The notes below the pieces were generated by a model. That model saw nothing but the letters and a program-made list of their open reading frames with translations, did not search any database and was not told where the DNA came from. The position numbers and the translations under genes were made by a program. Positions 35,301-47,460 of a stretch of 64,000 nt of DNA are shown in pieces. The DNA lies in contig CP136896.1 in assembly GCA_034359265.1 (NCBI GenBank), forward strand, positions 64,553,501-64,617,500. Reading direction: 5' to 3'. Numbering within the stretch: position 1 is the first letter of the stretch; each line of letters opens with the position of its first letter. Source of the DNA: Canna indica (Eukaryota > Streptophyta > Magnoliopsida > Zingiberales > Cannaceae).

Positions 35301-36835
35301 TAAATAACAATAATGCTTAAGCTGGACCTACAGACATAAAATGTTGAAAGCCACATGTGTGAAAGAAATAAGGAAGGTTTCACAAGCAGCATAAAATAGT
35401 ATTAAGGTGCACTGTTGGTAGTTATTATTCTCAGTACTGTTCCAATAAGTTATCAGTACTGATATTGCGCCAGGATTTCAATTCTTGGCTTTACATTACG
35501 TAAAAATTTTAGACGGGTCATTTTAGTGGTGGAATTGTAAATCAGGAAATCTGTCTGATATCCATAATGTAGCAAAGAAAGTACTGTAGCAAGAGTAGGC
35601 AAGTTTGCTGATGAACTCTCAACAAAACTACTTGATTGTGATCTTTGTTTTTTCCACTTTCCCATTCATATTCCTTGATCAATAATTCAACATGTTAAAG
35701 CAATGATTCATCTAAGCTCCTGTGTACTCTTACTTTTGATACTAGTAAGTTAAATCAGAAGTTCCACAACAAAAATTCTCTTCAAAGTTCAACTCTAATC
35801 CTTCACTCTTTCAGGAACAGTCTAATCCAGCACATATTGATGCATTGAAAAGCACAATGCAAAAATATGGTTGTAATATTTCTTTTCTAGCAACTATACA
35901 ACATGATTACGTATCTAGTGGATACATACACCACTATAAACAACTTCTTCAGCTACCTTGGGACAAAGAATCCACTATGACTTCTCTGATATCATGGAGT
36001 ATTCTTTCACCGTCTAATTGGTATAACACATTTTATGAACACGCTAAAAGGAACTCTCTTAGCTAGTGGAATAACTGTATCACAAGTCACTACGCACCTA
36101 GTCTTATTCAAGGTTAAACATGCCCGCCTCCAACCCAAAAACATGACCTAGGGATGTCATATAGAAAGAAACAAAACCATATATAAGGTCAAGTTACCAC
36201 ATCCAGCATTGATGATAAGATTAAATATTGCTCAAACATAAATACACAAAACCTTAATTACTAATTAATAAAAGAATACTGAAAACAATCCTATTCTTTT
36301 GCTATAACTTCCTGCATTTTATTTCTTCTTTACGTGTAAGAAAGTTGCTGAAGATCAATCGTATTAACCATAAAAAACCATGCTTCAGTTTTTCCAAACT
36401 TGAAATATTCAGCAGTCCTACTCTTATCATCAAATTCCCAAGTTTCTTTCCCCTTTAATAAACAGTCTGAGGAGTCACTTGTAATCAGATAACCTAAGCG
36501 TTCCCATGATAACTGAAATCATAGCAAAGCAAGAAAAGTATTTTCAGCTATGAATCATTGATGATCACCAAGAATTTAAACCCTAGAGTCGGCACAGGAA
36601 ATTAGAAAGTACAACGAGAGAACGAGCTCGGCACCAGACTCACCGCCGAATTAGCTGCCAGATCGTTGGCCGCAGAAGGTTTCTCCGTTATCAGATCGAG
36701 GTTATTGGACCAAACGAGAGAAGAAGAGGCGGAATTGGACGAAGCCCAGAGGAAATCCGCGACGAGGGCGATTCCGAGAAGCGCGAAGCAGGACAGCACC
36801 AAGAAGTACCTCCCCGACACATTGGATCTCGCCAT
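29355..36835 (-). CDS. Membrane-anchored kelch-repeat protein, 7 exons, 418 aa
   Basis: Exons 36835-36644, 35260-35075, 34343-34114, 33734-33564, 32481-32376, 31947-31741 and 29519-29355 join in frame (1257 nt). It resembles the plant galactose-oxidase/kelch-repeat family of Arabidopsis At3g27220, whose biochemical role I do not know. Residues 1-8 are basic and polar. Residues about 10-30 (YFLVLSCFALLGIALVADFL) are an uncleaved signal-anchor, suggesting a type II endomembrane protein with the kelch domain in the lumen. Kelch blades show in PRLDGAAIQIKNLLYVFAGY, DGRYIYVVTGQY, RLHVMGGS, DQLIVIGGQ and NNSIIIAGG. The protein ends KLHL. Introns are long. Intron 4 (32482-33563) carries a TRIM element. 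No defect is seen. Confidence 0.92.
32605..32914. mobile_element. TRIM retrotransposon (310 bp) in kelch gene intron 4
   Basis: Two direct terminal repeats of exactly 85 bp (32605-32689 and 32830-32914), both beginning TG and ending CA and sharing AAATGCATAGATTG and CCAATCAAATTTAACA. A perfect 5-bp duplication AGATG flanks the element (32600-32604 and 32915-32919). The purine tract CGAGGGGGAG directly precedes the second LTR. Just after the first LTR, TGATTTCAAAGC looks like a decayed initiator-Met tRNA primer-binding site. The 140-bp interior encodes nothing, the hallmark of TRIMs. Confidence 0.93.
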
Positions 36836-37423
36836 CGAGATCCCCGGAGGAGAAAACCCAAGAAGAGATTGGAGATCGATCAATGACGGGAGGAGGCGAG
36901 GAGAAGAAGCTCCGGAAGAGAAAAGCTGGTACGATTGGAACGGGGAAAGGGAGGACGAGTTCCGGTTGCTTCAGTGAGTGACCATACTTTCGGGGGCAAG
37001 AGGATCGAGAGCTCTATTACTCCGCCGGAACCGGTTTACTGCACTGTCGGGGTCACAATCGGTGCGGCGCGACTTAACTCACGGAGTATAAGGGGGGTCG
37101 CGACTCGCGAGTCCAGGCACGGCTTAGCTTACCGATGAGGCGATGAGGCGATGAGGCGATGAGGCTTCACGTATGCGCCACATCACTGAGCCGTGAGCTT
37201 GGTCGATACCTAAATCGTAACCATCCCGCCGCGGGCACAAACGCGTTGCTATCTGTCATGTGTCGGTGGATTGGCAATTTTTAATTTTCAAAAGTTACTT
37301 TTTTTCCTATGGGTTTCTTAGTTGTATATTAATTTGAATATTATAAAGAGAATTTTGATAAAATTATAAATATTTTATAATTTATTAGTAAAATCATAAA
37401 TACCTTTATAATATTTATAATAT
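36836..37423. other. Upstream region of the kelch gene
   Basis: GC-rich just upstream of the kelch start codon, then AT-rich. It includes a short tandem of GATGAGGC (about 37134-37163). The frame 36666-36977 on the other strand is antisense to exon 1 and not a gene. Confidence 0.4.
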
Positions 37424-37923
37424 CAAGATGAGCAAAATCCGAATCAATCCGAATAATTTAAAAAAATCAATCCGAAAATTCAATTCGGGTCGGGTTTGAA
37501 CTTTAGAAATTTCATACTCCTTATTCTAGTCAGATCGGATCGGGTGAAAATCTTGATATATCCAACCCAACCCGAAATATAATTAAATATATATTAATGT
37601 ATTTTATTGGTATAAAAAATAATGTTGGCCTAGTGGTTAGAAGATTTCATATAAAAGTTAAAGATTTTAAGTTCAACTCCGACTATGGTCATATTTATAA
37701 TACAATTTTTTACCTTGTTTTTTCATCATCTTTACAATTGGAGAATTCTTTTCTTTTATTATAATGAATTTTTATTTTACTTCTTAAAAAGAATTCGGGT
37801 TAACCGGGTTGGGCCCCGAAATTTTATTCGAGTAGGTCAAGTGGTGTAAGAGCCTTCTTATTCGGGTTCGAATTATTCAGATCGGGTCAAATTTTGATCC
37901 GACCCAACCGATGCTCACCCTTA
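37424..37923. mobile_element. hAT-like MITE with SINE/tRNA-like insert
   Basis: The left end CAAGATGAGCAAAATCCG and the right end (reverse complement TAAGGGTGAGCATCGG) match a widespread plant hAT MITE type. CGGGT/ACCCG motifs recur toward both ends. In the middle, TGGCCTAGTGGTTAG (about 37625) resembles a Pol III A box and AAGTTCAACTCC (about 37669) a B box, so a tRNA-derived SINE fragment may be nested here. No clear target duplication was found. Confidence 0.55.
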
Positions 37924-38249
37924 GGAGGAGTCAAAGCTTTATTTAGCGATCCACTTTTGGAGCTCCGAAGTAGCTCATGCTCAGTTGCTCACTGTGCTTT
38001 GAGCTTAATAAAACAGGAGTTGACAGACAAATTTAAATATTTATATATGAGCTCAAATTTAACTCAATAAAATCGTGAGTTCGAACATCACCAAACTCAT
38101 CTTCTGATGCAAGTTAGCTGAAGATGAGAGCAAAGAAAATGCACAAAATGCATTTCTTTCAACCAAATACAATCATAGCAAACGTCTTGTGACCAAAATC
38201 AAATGAAGCAGTAACACGACACGAGACAATGATATAATTGGCCCTCAGG
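37924..38249. other. 3' flank of the remorin gene
   Basis: AT-rich, without coding signal. It should include the 3' UTR of the remorin gene ending at 38250. Confidence 0.4.
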
Positions 38250-41200
38250 TCAATTACAGAGAGAAGGTAACTTGAATAAGAAAAAGGAGGATGGCAAGTG
38301 TCCCGTCCTTCTAATGTAATCTGCCTTCTCAGTTGTTCTCGCGGCACGCTCATTGAGTTGGGCCTCTGCATTGGCGCGCTTCTCTTCTGCCATTCTTCGC
38401 GCGGCTGCCAACTTGCTCGCATATTTTTCTTGGGCTTGTGACTTGAGTCTTTCTGCCGTGACCTGTGTGTGCATAAATTTGTCTACAATTAACATTCAGT
38501 TTTCTTTTTAAAAACGAAACTAGTGATTGATACTGAACATGCATTAGTTTGAAGATCGATAATGAGCATGTCTGCGAGAGATTTCTGGGGAGGGGTGGGG
38601 TTGGGGGGGGGGGGGGGGGGGGGGAAGATAAATCTTTAGTGAAAAAAAAGAGAGGAAGAACATGTTTAGGTTTTGTACCTCCATCCTCCTCATCTCCATT
38701 TCAGCTTTTCTTTTCTCATGATTTTCCCATGCTTGTATCTTCATCTCTTCACGCTTGTATCTGAGAATTCATAATGCATTGGAGATCAAAACAATCAAAT
38801 GCTAATAGCAGTCCAGTACTGCAGAAAACCAGCAAAAATAAACCGGGCTTATAAGAAATCACGAGTTCTTCTAGGATAGCCAGCAATGAGCAAAAGGAGT
38901 GTGTGACCACTGGACTAGCGAAGGATCTTAACATATTGAAGAGAAATATATAGTAGGGGATGCTGTACAAAATATGTTTGGAATAACTTGCAATCAGTAG
39001 TCCACATACATGCGTTTTCCACTGCAATACATCCATCAACTTCATTGGAGATTCACACAAATCTTGGAGAACATGAAGAGCAATTCTCATAAGGTTCTAA
39101 GGTTGCAACTAAGCATTCTGATATGCATGTTAAATACATATACTCAAGCAACAAAACCCAAGGCCTTCAGGAGCTCAATCTTCCTGCTATAGAGTAATTA
39201 GGTCGTTCAATGTTACAAGATGCAAGATATGCAGTAGTTGTCTATGTTTAAACAATCAAACGATTTGAATTTAGAGTTATAAATTAAGTTTTCAAGTAAT
39301 ATTGGAAATGACTACCCTGCTGATGCCCATGCCACTTTGGTGCTTGCAAGTTGCAATCTCATAGGGAAAGTCTCCGCAATGTTCATATTTACATCACAAA
39401 TAAGGTCTACGGCTAGTGGCATCCTACTATCTATGTGTGACTCAAACTCTAATGTTATCCAGCTTAGTGACCTGCATAGTTGCAATGTGTATATAAGTTT
39501 TAAGGAGGAAAAGGACCTTTGCACCTGTTACAGTTTTCTTTATATGTTGAGATGTCTGTGATACGCAGTGAACGATTTTGATAACCAATATTCTGTAGGC
39601 TTCTTGATTCGTTGAATATATGTATTATGTACTTCTTCTATAGCTCATGGTTTTCTTCCTTTTGGGGATCTTTCCATGTAAGTCGCATGTGTCTTGTGTT
39701 TTCTTCTTTTCTCTTTGAAAAGCAGTTTGCCCTCTTATCTATGGGGTTAGGCAATATTTGTTCCTCAACCTTTTAAAGTTGTACTTAATCATCTCACCTT
39801 CTCAAAAATATGCAACTTGCACCACTGGAGATTTTTCCGGCCAAAATATGTCATGTGCCCGGCACATGAATTTTTCAAGGGCAATTGGATCAGTGTAATC
39901 AAAACTTGAAACAAAAATTTAAAAAAATGGTGAAATATTTATGTTAATTTGCTGATGCGATAGTAGTCAGTAACCTAGTTGCCCTTGGAAAATTTATGTG
40001 CGTTGCACATGACATATTTTGACTAGAAAAATTCAGTCGGATGGTGTAAATTGCCTATTTTTCAGAAGGTGGGGTGATTAAGTGCAACTTTTAAAAGGTT
40101 GGAGGGCAAATGTTGCCTACCCTATAGGTGGGGGCAAATTGCTTTTTACTCTTTCTCTTTTGTTTATGCGACTTGATGTTTGCTCTAACAATATGAACTA
40201 TTGAATTTTCCTACTCCAATATGAAAATAGAAACACCAAATACTTTTCTTTAGAGAAATGAATGCCTTTCTGCTTTCAGAGTTCGGCCACAAGTTTTGTA
40301 ACAGTAGTTCCCTCAGCCTAATTGAGCTTCTATATGATTTTATCCAAAGCACAACCAATTATGATCCAGAAGAGAGAAATGTGGCATGCATCAAATAATA
40401 TTATCAAAATCTCCAGTTCTTAGAAAGTTAGACAAGATAACCATCACCAATGCAGACCTTGAAAGAGCAGAGTTAAAGTAGATGGAGAAAACATGAATTT
40501 ACCTTGCCATGTACTTTGCTCGTTCTGCTTCATCCCATGCCGTGGCCCGGGAATCCAGCGAATTTGTCTTCCTATGTTGTTCTGATCCATTGATCTCGGA
40601 TAAATTGCTACCACCATCAATCTCGGCTTCCCCTCTCGGAGGCCAACCACTGCCGCTCGACCGACCATAAGGCACTACCTCGTTCCCCCTCTCCACATTC
40701 CTCATCCCTGCTTGGTAGCTCTCATGTTGCTGTGCTCCTTGACGGCATCTCCCCGGGGTCGACGATCTCGAAGAAATTGGGCTCTTGAGCACCGGAGTCG
40801 TAGCTCTCAGTGGCGTCCCGGTTCTTGATGGCTCCTTGCTCGCAATTGGTGTCATCTCCGTGCCAGTGTCTCTCAAACAAATCGATCGAACCACCACCGG
40901 CGAATTCTCCACCGGCTTGTTCGTCCTCCAGTACAATTCGCCGCAGTCAATCTTCTTCGTCTCCCCGTCATCTTGAGCGGCAGCGTTCGCGAGAACAATG
41001 TCGTTCTCCAAAACCCCATCGGCGCTGCTGCAGGAGTCCCTCGCTCTCTGAGACAATGAAGCGAGCAGCTTCCGGTCATCGGCATTGGAGTTCCGCGGCT
41101 TGCTCATGGCGTGCTTGTGGTCCCCGCCTCCGCGGCCGGAGAACCCGACGAGCCACTTCTGGGCGTCGTCCCACTTGGAAGGCGTGGGCTTGCTGCGCGA

Positions 41201-41323
41201 CACCAGCGCCTTGCGATGGCGAAGAGCCTTGCCCGCGGCGCCGCCATTGTAGGACTCGAAGTTGCTGGGGCTGTCCTGAGCCGACTCGTAGTGATAGCTC
41301 GCCTTACCATCCACCGGTCTCAT
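38250..41323 (-). CDS. Remorin family protein, 3 exons, 371 aa
   Basis: Exons 41323-40503, 38760-38679 and 38462-38250 join in frame (1116 nt). The C-terminal remorin domain starts near AWDEAERAKYMAR (262-274) and continues through YKREEMKIQAWENHEKRKAE and EKYASKLAAARRMAEEKRAN, a highly charged coiled coil. Remorins sit on the cytosolic face of the plasma membrane in nanodomains and influence plasmodesmal transport, immunity and symbiosis. The N-terminal 260 residues are disordered and rich in Ser, Arg and Pro (SRSSTPGR, TPLRATTP), as in the long-tailed remorin groups; I cannot fix the group number. The tail past the domain (HLPSSFFLFKLPSLCN) is hydrophobic and ends near a cysteine, like remorin membrane anchors. 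An in-frame TGA just upstream supports ATG 41323 as the start. Confidence 0.94.
38603..38624 (+). repeat. Run of 22 G in remorin intron 2
   Basis: A homopolymer of 22 consecutive G follows GGGGAGGGGTGGGGTT, so about 38 bases contain almost only G. On the gene's own (minus) strand it is a C-run in pre-mRNA. It could form a G-quadruplex in DNA. The exact length is prone to sequencing error. Confidence 0.9.
39717..40147. mobile_element. Foldback MITE in remorin intron 1
   Basis: The left arm AAAAGCAGTTTGCCCTC and the right arm GGGGGCAAATTGCTTTTT are inverted. Pairing continues inward through AACCTTTTAAAGTTG / CAACTTTTAAAAGGTT and CATGTGCCCGGCACATG / CATGTGCAACGCACAT for most of the 430 bp. No coding capacity. 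The target-site duplication is unclear. Intron 1 spans 38761-40502. Confidence 0.8.
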
Positions 41324-42385
41324 TCTCGAAAGATTCACTATCCGATTCTTTCAAGCAATCGAGAACAGGGCCAGCGAATAATTAGAACATGCAAAACCAG
41401 TTGTCTTCTTCGTTCTTATCTCGAACCTACGACCATCTTCAGCAGCAGAAACTCGCCAACCCAAGCAGCAAATCGACTCATTGAATCGTGTCTTTCGGAT
41501 CTAGAGAGTTATACAAGGCAAAATAGATCAAGATCTAGCAATAGAGAGGGGTAGAGGACAAAGGGATACGGCGTGGGAATTAGTGCGGTGAAAGGACCAA
41601 GGGAATGGAAATGGAGACGGGCTCAGAGGAGTGAAAAGATGGAATGATAGCACCTTGGAAAGAGAGACCTTTCTCGCCCTAGGAAGGAAAGGAGCATGAG
41701 AGAGAGAGGATCTCCATGAATGCAGCTCCAGTGCGAGGAAGGGAAATAATTAATTGCAGTTTGTTCACTCTCTCTTTCTCTGGTTCTTGTCCCCATTCAT
41801 GGCCTTCAATGTAGACTGAGCAGGAGACCACGAGGGCGTTGTAAACGAATTAGATTAAATACAACCAGCACTTTATTTTACAAAACTATATATATTTTTT
41901 CTGATGAAAAATAATTTTCAAATTTTATTTTCTAGAGAATTTAGTTGTTTACTTATATATAACAAAAAAGGATAATTTTGTTATGATTAACATGTCACGT
42001 TAGCTTATAATAATAATATCTTAAAGGTGAAATGTCTTAATTAATTGGAGCAAGAAAAGGTTTAAATATGAATAATATTAGCCGTTGGGGGGAGCACGTG
42101 AACAAAAGGGCCGGCATGTGCCCGTCGAGTACCGACTAATTTAATGATCAATTAATTAGTAAATAATAATGTCATTTAGTTTAATTAATATACTATGATG
42201 AGCTTTCAAGCATTGAGGATGTTGTAACTTTTGCATACCAAATCCAGACACAGGAAATTTAGATGAAAAACCCTTATACAGCCAAAAAATGCAGTTAAAC
42301 TCTTGTACAAGAAGAATCATAGAAAGCATTGAATCTTAAAATTTAAATAAATTAGGATAAATTTTTTAAAAAAAAATTCTAAAAA
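41324..42385. other. 5' flank of the remorin gene and AT-rich intergenic DNA
   Basis: The first 400 bases are probably the 5' UTR and promoter on the minus strand. A TATATATAG-like box on the minus strand lies near 41886-41893, some 560 bases from the start codon, so a longer leader or leader intron is possible. Past 41900 nothing is recognised. Confidence 0.4.
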
Positions 42386-42389
42386 ATGA

Positions 42390-42860
42390 ATATTATGGGT
42401 AATAACGGTTCAATTAACTGTATTTTTTATGGTTAATCGAAACCGGAACCGAATTAATAACTCGTTAGTCGAAATCGAGACCGGAATTGTTGATTTCAAT
42501 TACTAGTATCTGAAATAAAAATCGGTTAGTTCGGTTCGAATAGAATCGATTATCCGTTTATTAACTAAAAAATTAGATTATGAAATATCCAAATATTATT
42601 AAAATAATTAATTATTGCAGTTTTAAATGTTGATTATCCGCGGATAACTAGTGACTGGAACCAAAATAAAATATATAATCGATTTCGTCTTATCGATTAT
42701 TTGCGAACCAGTAGTCGAAATTGAACCAAATGTAATAGGTTTTTCATACTTTATAATCGAAATTGAAACTGAATAAAAAATTTACTATTTGAAATCGAAT
42801 CTTATGATTCGATCAACCGATTAATCATGATTAATTGATTTTAATTGTCGCCCCTATATT
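42390..42860. mobile_element. Possible hAT-like MITE
   Basis: The left edge TATGGGTAATAACGGTTCAA and the right edge (reverse complement TAGGGGCGACAATTAAAA) are weak inverted repeats. The interior repeats GAAACCGGAACCGAA-, TCGAAATTGAAACTGAA- and GATTATCCG-like pieces. Similar elements are common in plant intergenic DNA, but the edges are uncertain here. Confidence 0.4.
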
Positions 42861-44059
42861 TTGAATTCTAAAGAGTGAATATATAGAAACATGGTAAAAT
42901 ATGAGCGCTGATATTGAGTGTTAAGTGCTTGAGTATCGAGTTCTTGTCCGATGAGTACTTTTAAGCATAGTTTTTATATTTGACCATAAATTATGATTCG
43001 CGAAATATTCACACAAAATTAATTTAGTGTGATTTTCAACGTAGCATTTAAGTCACACATAACTAGTGCAAAAAAAAAATCCATGGTAAATGTTGTTCTT
43101 ACATGGAATTTTTTGGATTTTCTAATCAGATTGAGTTTGAAATTTTACGTTAGTTTGAAAACTTTTGTTTCAGCATCACTTAAGTTATATCAATTTAATT
43201 CAATTCAAGTTAATTACTCAAATTCAAAAAGCTTCATTAACCTGCAAATCTTATTTGAACTCAATTGATATTTAAAAAAAACTATTTTTTACTTAATTAT
43301 AATATGTAGCCATGCAATAAGTTTCAACTTAAATTTAAGTAATTTTATTTTTTTTGAAAAAAAAGACTTTATATTCACTCATTATTAAAAAAATACATAC
43401 AAGATGTTTGAATTAGGAATTGAATCCAGTGTATTAACTTAAATAATTTGGAAATGAAGAAACAAATTCTTTACACTCAAATGATTAGATCAAGACATTT
43501 AAAAGTTAAAAGGGCAATCATTACAAAGAAAATTGAAATGAGTAAGCTTGTTTTTGTGTCTCAAAACTAAAGTCAGTGTTGGTCTCATCAAATGTCATCT
43601 AGCAGAATCATTGTTGTTGTTATTGGTCACATGACTTGTACTAAAATCATGTGAGAATATCTCAACAATACAATATGGGAAATTTGATTAATGACAATAT
43701 TGAGGATAATAATTTGGTCCTAAATGGGATAACCATACCCCTGCCTTACCTCATTTACAAAATGAAACAAGTAGAAAAGCAAACACTTTAACCCATATAT
43801 CCATCCATTTTGTCATGCTATTGACCAATATAATTTTATTTTGTTATCAATTCAATTTTTATATATTTTTATATTTAGTAAGTGAGAACTTTACATAATT
43901 GCGTGTATGGCATAAAATTATTTTATTTATGTTTATATGATAAAATTACTAAAATTATATTGATCAATAGAACTTAACTACGAGGCTATTAACTAATTCA
44001 ACTATATTAACTAATTCAACTTTATATTTTGCATGTAAACATATCAAATCACAAACTAG
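42861..44059. other. AT-rich intergenic region, nothing recognised
   Basis: The 79-codon open frame at 43029-43268 has no recognisable domain. A poly-A/poly-T rich patch lies near 43345-43395. Confidence 0.3.
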
Positions 44060-45059
44060 TTATCCTATTTGAATGCCCAACTTTATCCATGTACGTGCAA
44101 ATGTATTTTTTTTATAACAAAAATAAAAAATCATAATAGATCCAATTGTTTTGGTGCGAAATAATCCGTGCGACACCCTTGCATCGAATGCAAGGGATAA
44201 ACCTTGATATGAAATCCGTCCCGATTGGGCTTCCCGACTTAACATCACGGGGCATATGTCGGACCACATGCTAACCTCGCATTCCATGTCCGCGCCTTCA
44301 AATGATCATGTTGGCCGAATGATATTGAATGCATAAAGTAAAATGCAACATTTACAGGACTATGGACACAAGAAAATGCAAAAACGAATGTAGGGTGAGT
44401 TCCGCAATCGCCTTGGGCGAATTCGACATGTCGCATGCCCATGTGGGCCGCTCGTTCGTTTTCGCGCAAGACAACCGCTTTCGTAAGCCAACACTCCCCT
44501 ACACTATACATGGGACCTCTAACCCCCAAGTGCCACCCCCAAGGTTCCGCAAAGCACGAGGAGCATGACAAAATTTTGGCCACCCGACATGGTGATTTTC
44601 CATGGTCACAACCATGACGAATTCACACAATGTGTTCCGCTTAGCCGTAACGCACGCACCAAGTGTCGAACGACCTCGAAATGCATACAACTCGTACCAT
44701 GGGCCCACGGGGATCGCACAAATGGATTTTACATGAATGAGCAAGAATAAAATGTATGTTTACATACACATGAACACATATTTACAAACATGTAGGGAAC
44801 CTTCCGTCATGGTTCGACGTTGCATGGGGCATCGGAAAATTTCCTAACATCCTCCCCCACTTCAAACTTCGACGTCCTCGTCGAACTCGCCTCGGCCGCA
44901 CCGCCTTTGGCTGCAATTGCTGAAGTGAATTCTTCATAAGTTGTCGAATGGAACACCGCCTGAGTAACGACACACCATAGTGGGACTGTAACATATCGAG
45001 TTTCGCCGTGAAGTTCACCACCAGGAAATGACTACTTGGAACGTCCTTGAGTTTCATCA

Positions 45060-45870
45060 TCTCCTGTTGTTGCGAGAAAGGATTATGATATTCCCAAACT
45101 CGTTGCTGGGCAATGAAGTCCCAGACTTATGGAGCAAACGAGTGTCGTTGAGCAACGCTCGCTTGAAGGGGCACCAGTGCCGTTGGGCAACGCTCGCTTG
45201 AATGGACACTGAGAAATAGCTACTGTATTCACCAAGTCTCGGTGTTGCTGGGCTATGAGGGTCCCAGACTTTGTGGGGGCACACGAGTGCTGTTGAGCAA
45301 CGCTCGCGTGAAGGAACCCGAGAAGTGGTTACTCAATTCATCAAGTCTCGCTCTTGCTGGGCAATGAAGAGTCCCAGACTATATGGGGCACACGAGCGCC
45401 GTTGAGCAACACTCGCGTGAAGGAACCCAAGAAATAGTTACTCAATTCACCAAGTCTTGTTCTTGCTGGGCAATGAAAAGTCCCAGACTTGTGGGGCACA
45501 CGAACGTCGTTGAGCAACGCTCGCGTGAAGGAACCCGAGAAATGGTTACTCAATTCACCAAGTTCTATTTTTGCTGGGCAATGAAAAGTCCCAAACTTGT
45601 GGGGCACACGAGCGCCGTTGGGCAACGCTCGCGTGAGGGAACCCGAGAAATGGTTACTCGATTCACCAAGTCCCATTTTTGCTAGGCAATGAAAAGTCCC
45701 AGACTTGTGGAGCACACGAGCGTCGTTGAGCAACGATCGCAGGAGGGAACCCGGGAAATGGTTACTCCATTCACCAAGTCCCGTTCTTGCTGGGCAATGG
45801 AAGGTCCCAGACTTATAGAGCCAACGAGCATAGCTCCGTGGCCACGCCACACTAGAGCATCGCCCGCACC
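45060..45870. repeat. Tandem array of ~107-bp units
   Basis: Units carry CCCAGACTTGTGGGGCACAC and GAGCAACGCTCGCGTGAAGG. The CCCAGACT-type motif recurs near 45375, 45482, 45589, 45697 and 45804, about 107-108 bp apart, with more diverged copies at 45120 and 45268. The units are open in several frames, giving long but meaningless reading frames on both strands. Confidence 0.9.
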
Positions 45871-45881
45871 GTCGCTTTGAG

Positions 45882-46480
45882 CCGATCACTACTTGCTCAC
45901 TCGCCCCGCGCAGGAGTCATGGCGCCCACCACCGAGCCCATCTCAACGAGCTTCAAGTCTTACAGATCACTGCTTGTTCACTCGCCCCCCGCAGAGGTCA
46001 TGGCGCCCACCACCGAGCCCATCTCAACGAGCTTCAAGTCTTACGCTGCTCTCCGTACAAACCTTGCGCCTTATAGGCCATCATGCCATGCGCACCAATC
46101 TTGCAACTGAGGGGACAATGCCCTGCGCACAATCCTTGCGACTTAGGGGACAACGCCCTGCGCACAATCCTTGCGACTTATGGGACTACGCCCTGCGCAC
46201 TATCCTTGCGACTTACAAGATTGTCTGCTTTGCACACAATGTGTGTCTTACGAAAGAGTCTGCTTCACGCAAAGGACTCGGTAACTCACGAGCCATCGGC
46301 TCTGCGGTGCGTCTTAGGAACGCCCTGCTCACCATCCTCGCATCTTATGAGAGAGTCTACTTTGCGCATAATGTGCATCTTGCAAGAGATCTACTCTGCG
46401 CGAGACTTTGCATCTTACAGGGGACCATCCACCTTGCGCAAACGACTTTGCGTCTTATGAGCCCATCCGCCCTGCGCAAA
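45882..46480. repeat. Duplicated ~80-bp block and ~39-bp tandem units
   Basis: An approximately 80-bp block with CACCACCGAGCCCATCTCAA occurs twice (about 45886-46052). It is followed by about 39-bp units built on CCCTGCGCACAATCCTTGCG (clearest at about 46120-46225), which decay toward 46460. Confidence 0.85.
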
Positions 46481-47235
46481 AGTCTTAATCTTCACCTCCA
46501 TCAATGTATGCATGCCTCCCCGAATACAACAGTCGGAATGTTCGTCGACTGGGTTCACTGCATCAGCAACTCGCGCGCCACAGACGGAATGCACGTCGAC
46601 TATGTCTGCATCGAGGGCTTTCTCAGTTGGGGCTTGCAATTCTCGTTCTGCGGGTGAACGACTTTGCGTCTTAGGGGCCTATCCGCCCTACGCAAAAGTC
46701 ATCATCTTCGCATCAATAAATGTATGCTTGCCTCCTTGAATACAACAGTCGAAAAGTTCATCGACTGGATCACTGCCTCGGCAACTCGAGCACCATAGAC
46801 GGAATGCACGTAGGCTATGTCTGCATCAAGGGTTTTATCAGTTGGAGGTTCGCAATTCTCGCTCTGCTTGCAAATGACTTTGCGTCTTAGGGCCTATCCG
46901 CCCTGCACAAAAGTCACCACCTTCGCATCAATAAATGTATGCTTGCCTCCTTGAATACAATAGTCAGAAAGTTCATCGATTGGTTCATTGCCTCAGCAAC
47001 TCGAGCACCATAGACGGAATGCACGTCGGCTATGCCTGCATCGAGGGCTTTATCAGTTGGAGGTTTGCAATTCTCGCTCTGCTTGCAAACGACTTTGCGT
47101 CTTAGGGGCCTATCTGCCCTGTGCAAAAGTCACCGTCTTTGCATCAATCATATGTATGCTTGCATCCCCGAACACAACAGTCGGAGGGTCCTCGACTAGG
47201 TTCACTGCATCGGCAATTCGAACGCCATAGGCCTC
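46440..47235. repeat. Tandem array of ~216-bp units
   Basis: The motif GACTTTGCGTCTTA recurs at 46444, 46660, 46876 and 47091. Periods are 216, 216 and 215 bp. Units share ATCAATAAATGTATGCTTGC and TATCAGTTGGAGGTTTGCAA-like segments and decline in similarity at both ends. Confidence 0.9.
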
Positions 47236-47460
47236 TAGACAACATACAAAATATTGTCACCAATTGTGCTACTCACAATTGGCTTAAAAATGGTAAGTCA
47301 CAAAATGTAACCGTACTAAGATTTAAACTCTAGATTTCTAAGAAACATCCAAGATGTTGTCACTAATTGTGCTAGTCATGGTTGGCTTGTGCGTACAGTG
47401 TTTCACATTATGAATTATGATTGATTATGAATGAGTTTAGGATAAGAACAAATTATATCA

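Larger units (their letters stand above)
44060..47240 (-). mobile_element. 3' part of a Ty3/gypsy-like LTR retrotransposon
   Basis: Read on the minus strand, a tandem-repeat region (47240-45060) is followed by a frame (45060-44782) ending RRVRRGRRSLKWGRMLGNF, the typical tail of a plant LTR-element polyprotein or its 3' spacer. The purine tract AGTGGGGGAGGA then precedes TGTTAGGAAATTTTC at 44849, which I take as the start of the 3' LTR running to about 44060. The 5' LTR, protease, RT and integrase are absent from the window, so it is a truncated copy. Confidence 0.65.

Noticed and set aside
38544..38764. Frames spanning the poly-G run in remorin intron 2
   Set aside because: They translate the homopolymer as poly-Gly/poly-Pro. 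The remorin exon border at 38679 explains the coding part.
45341..46657. Frames of 100-254 codons on both strands over the 107-bp and 39-bp repeats
   Set aside because: Open frames arise because the repeat units lack stops. The peptides only mirror the repeats and match no family.
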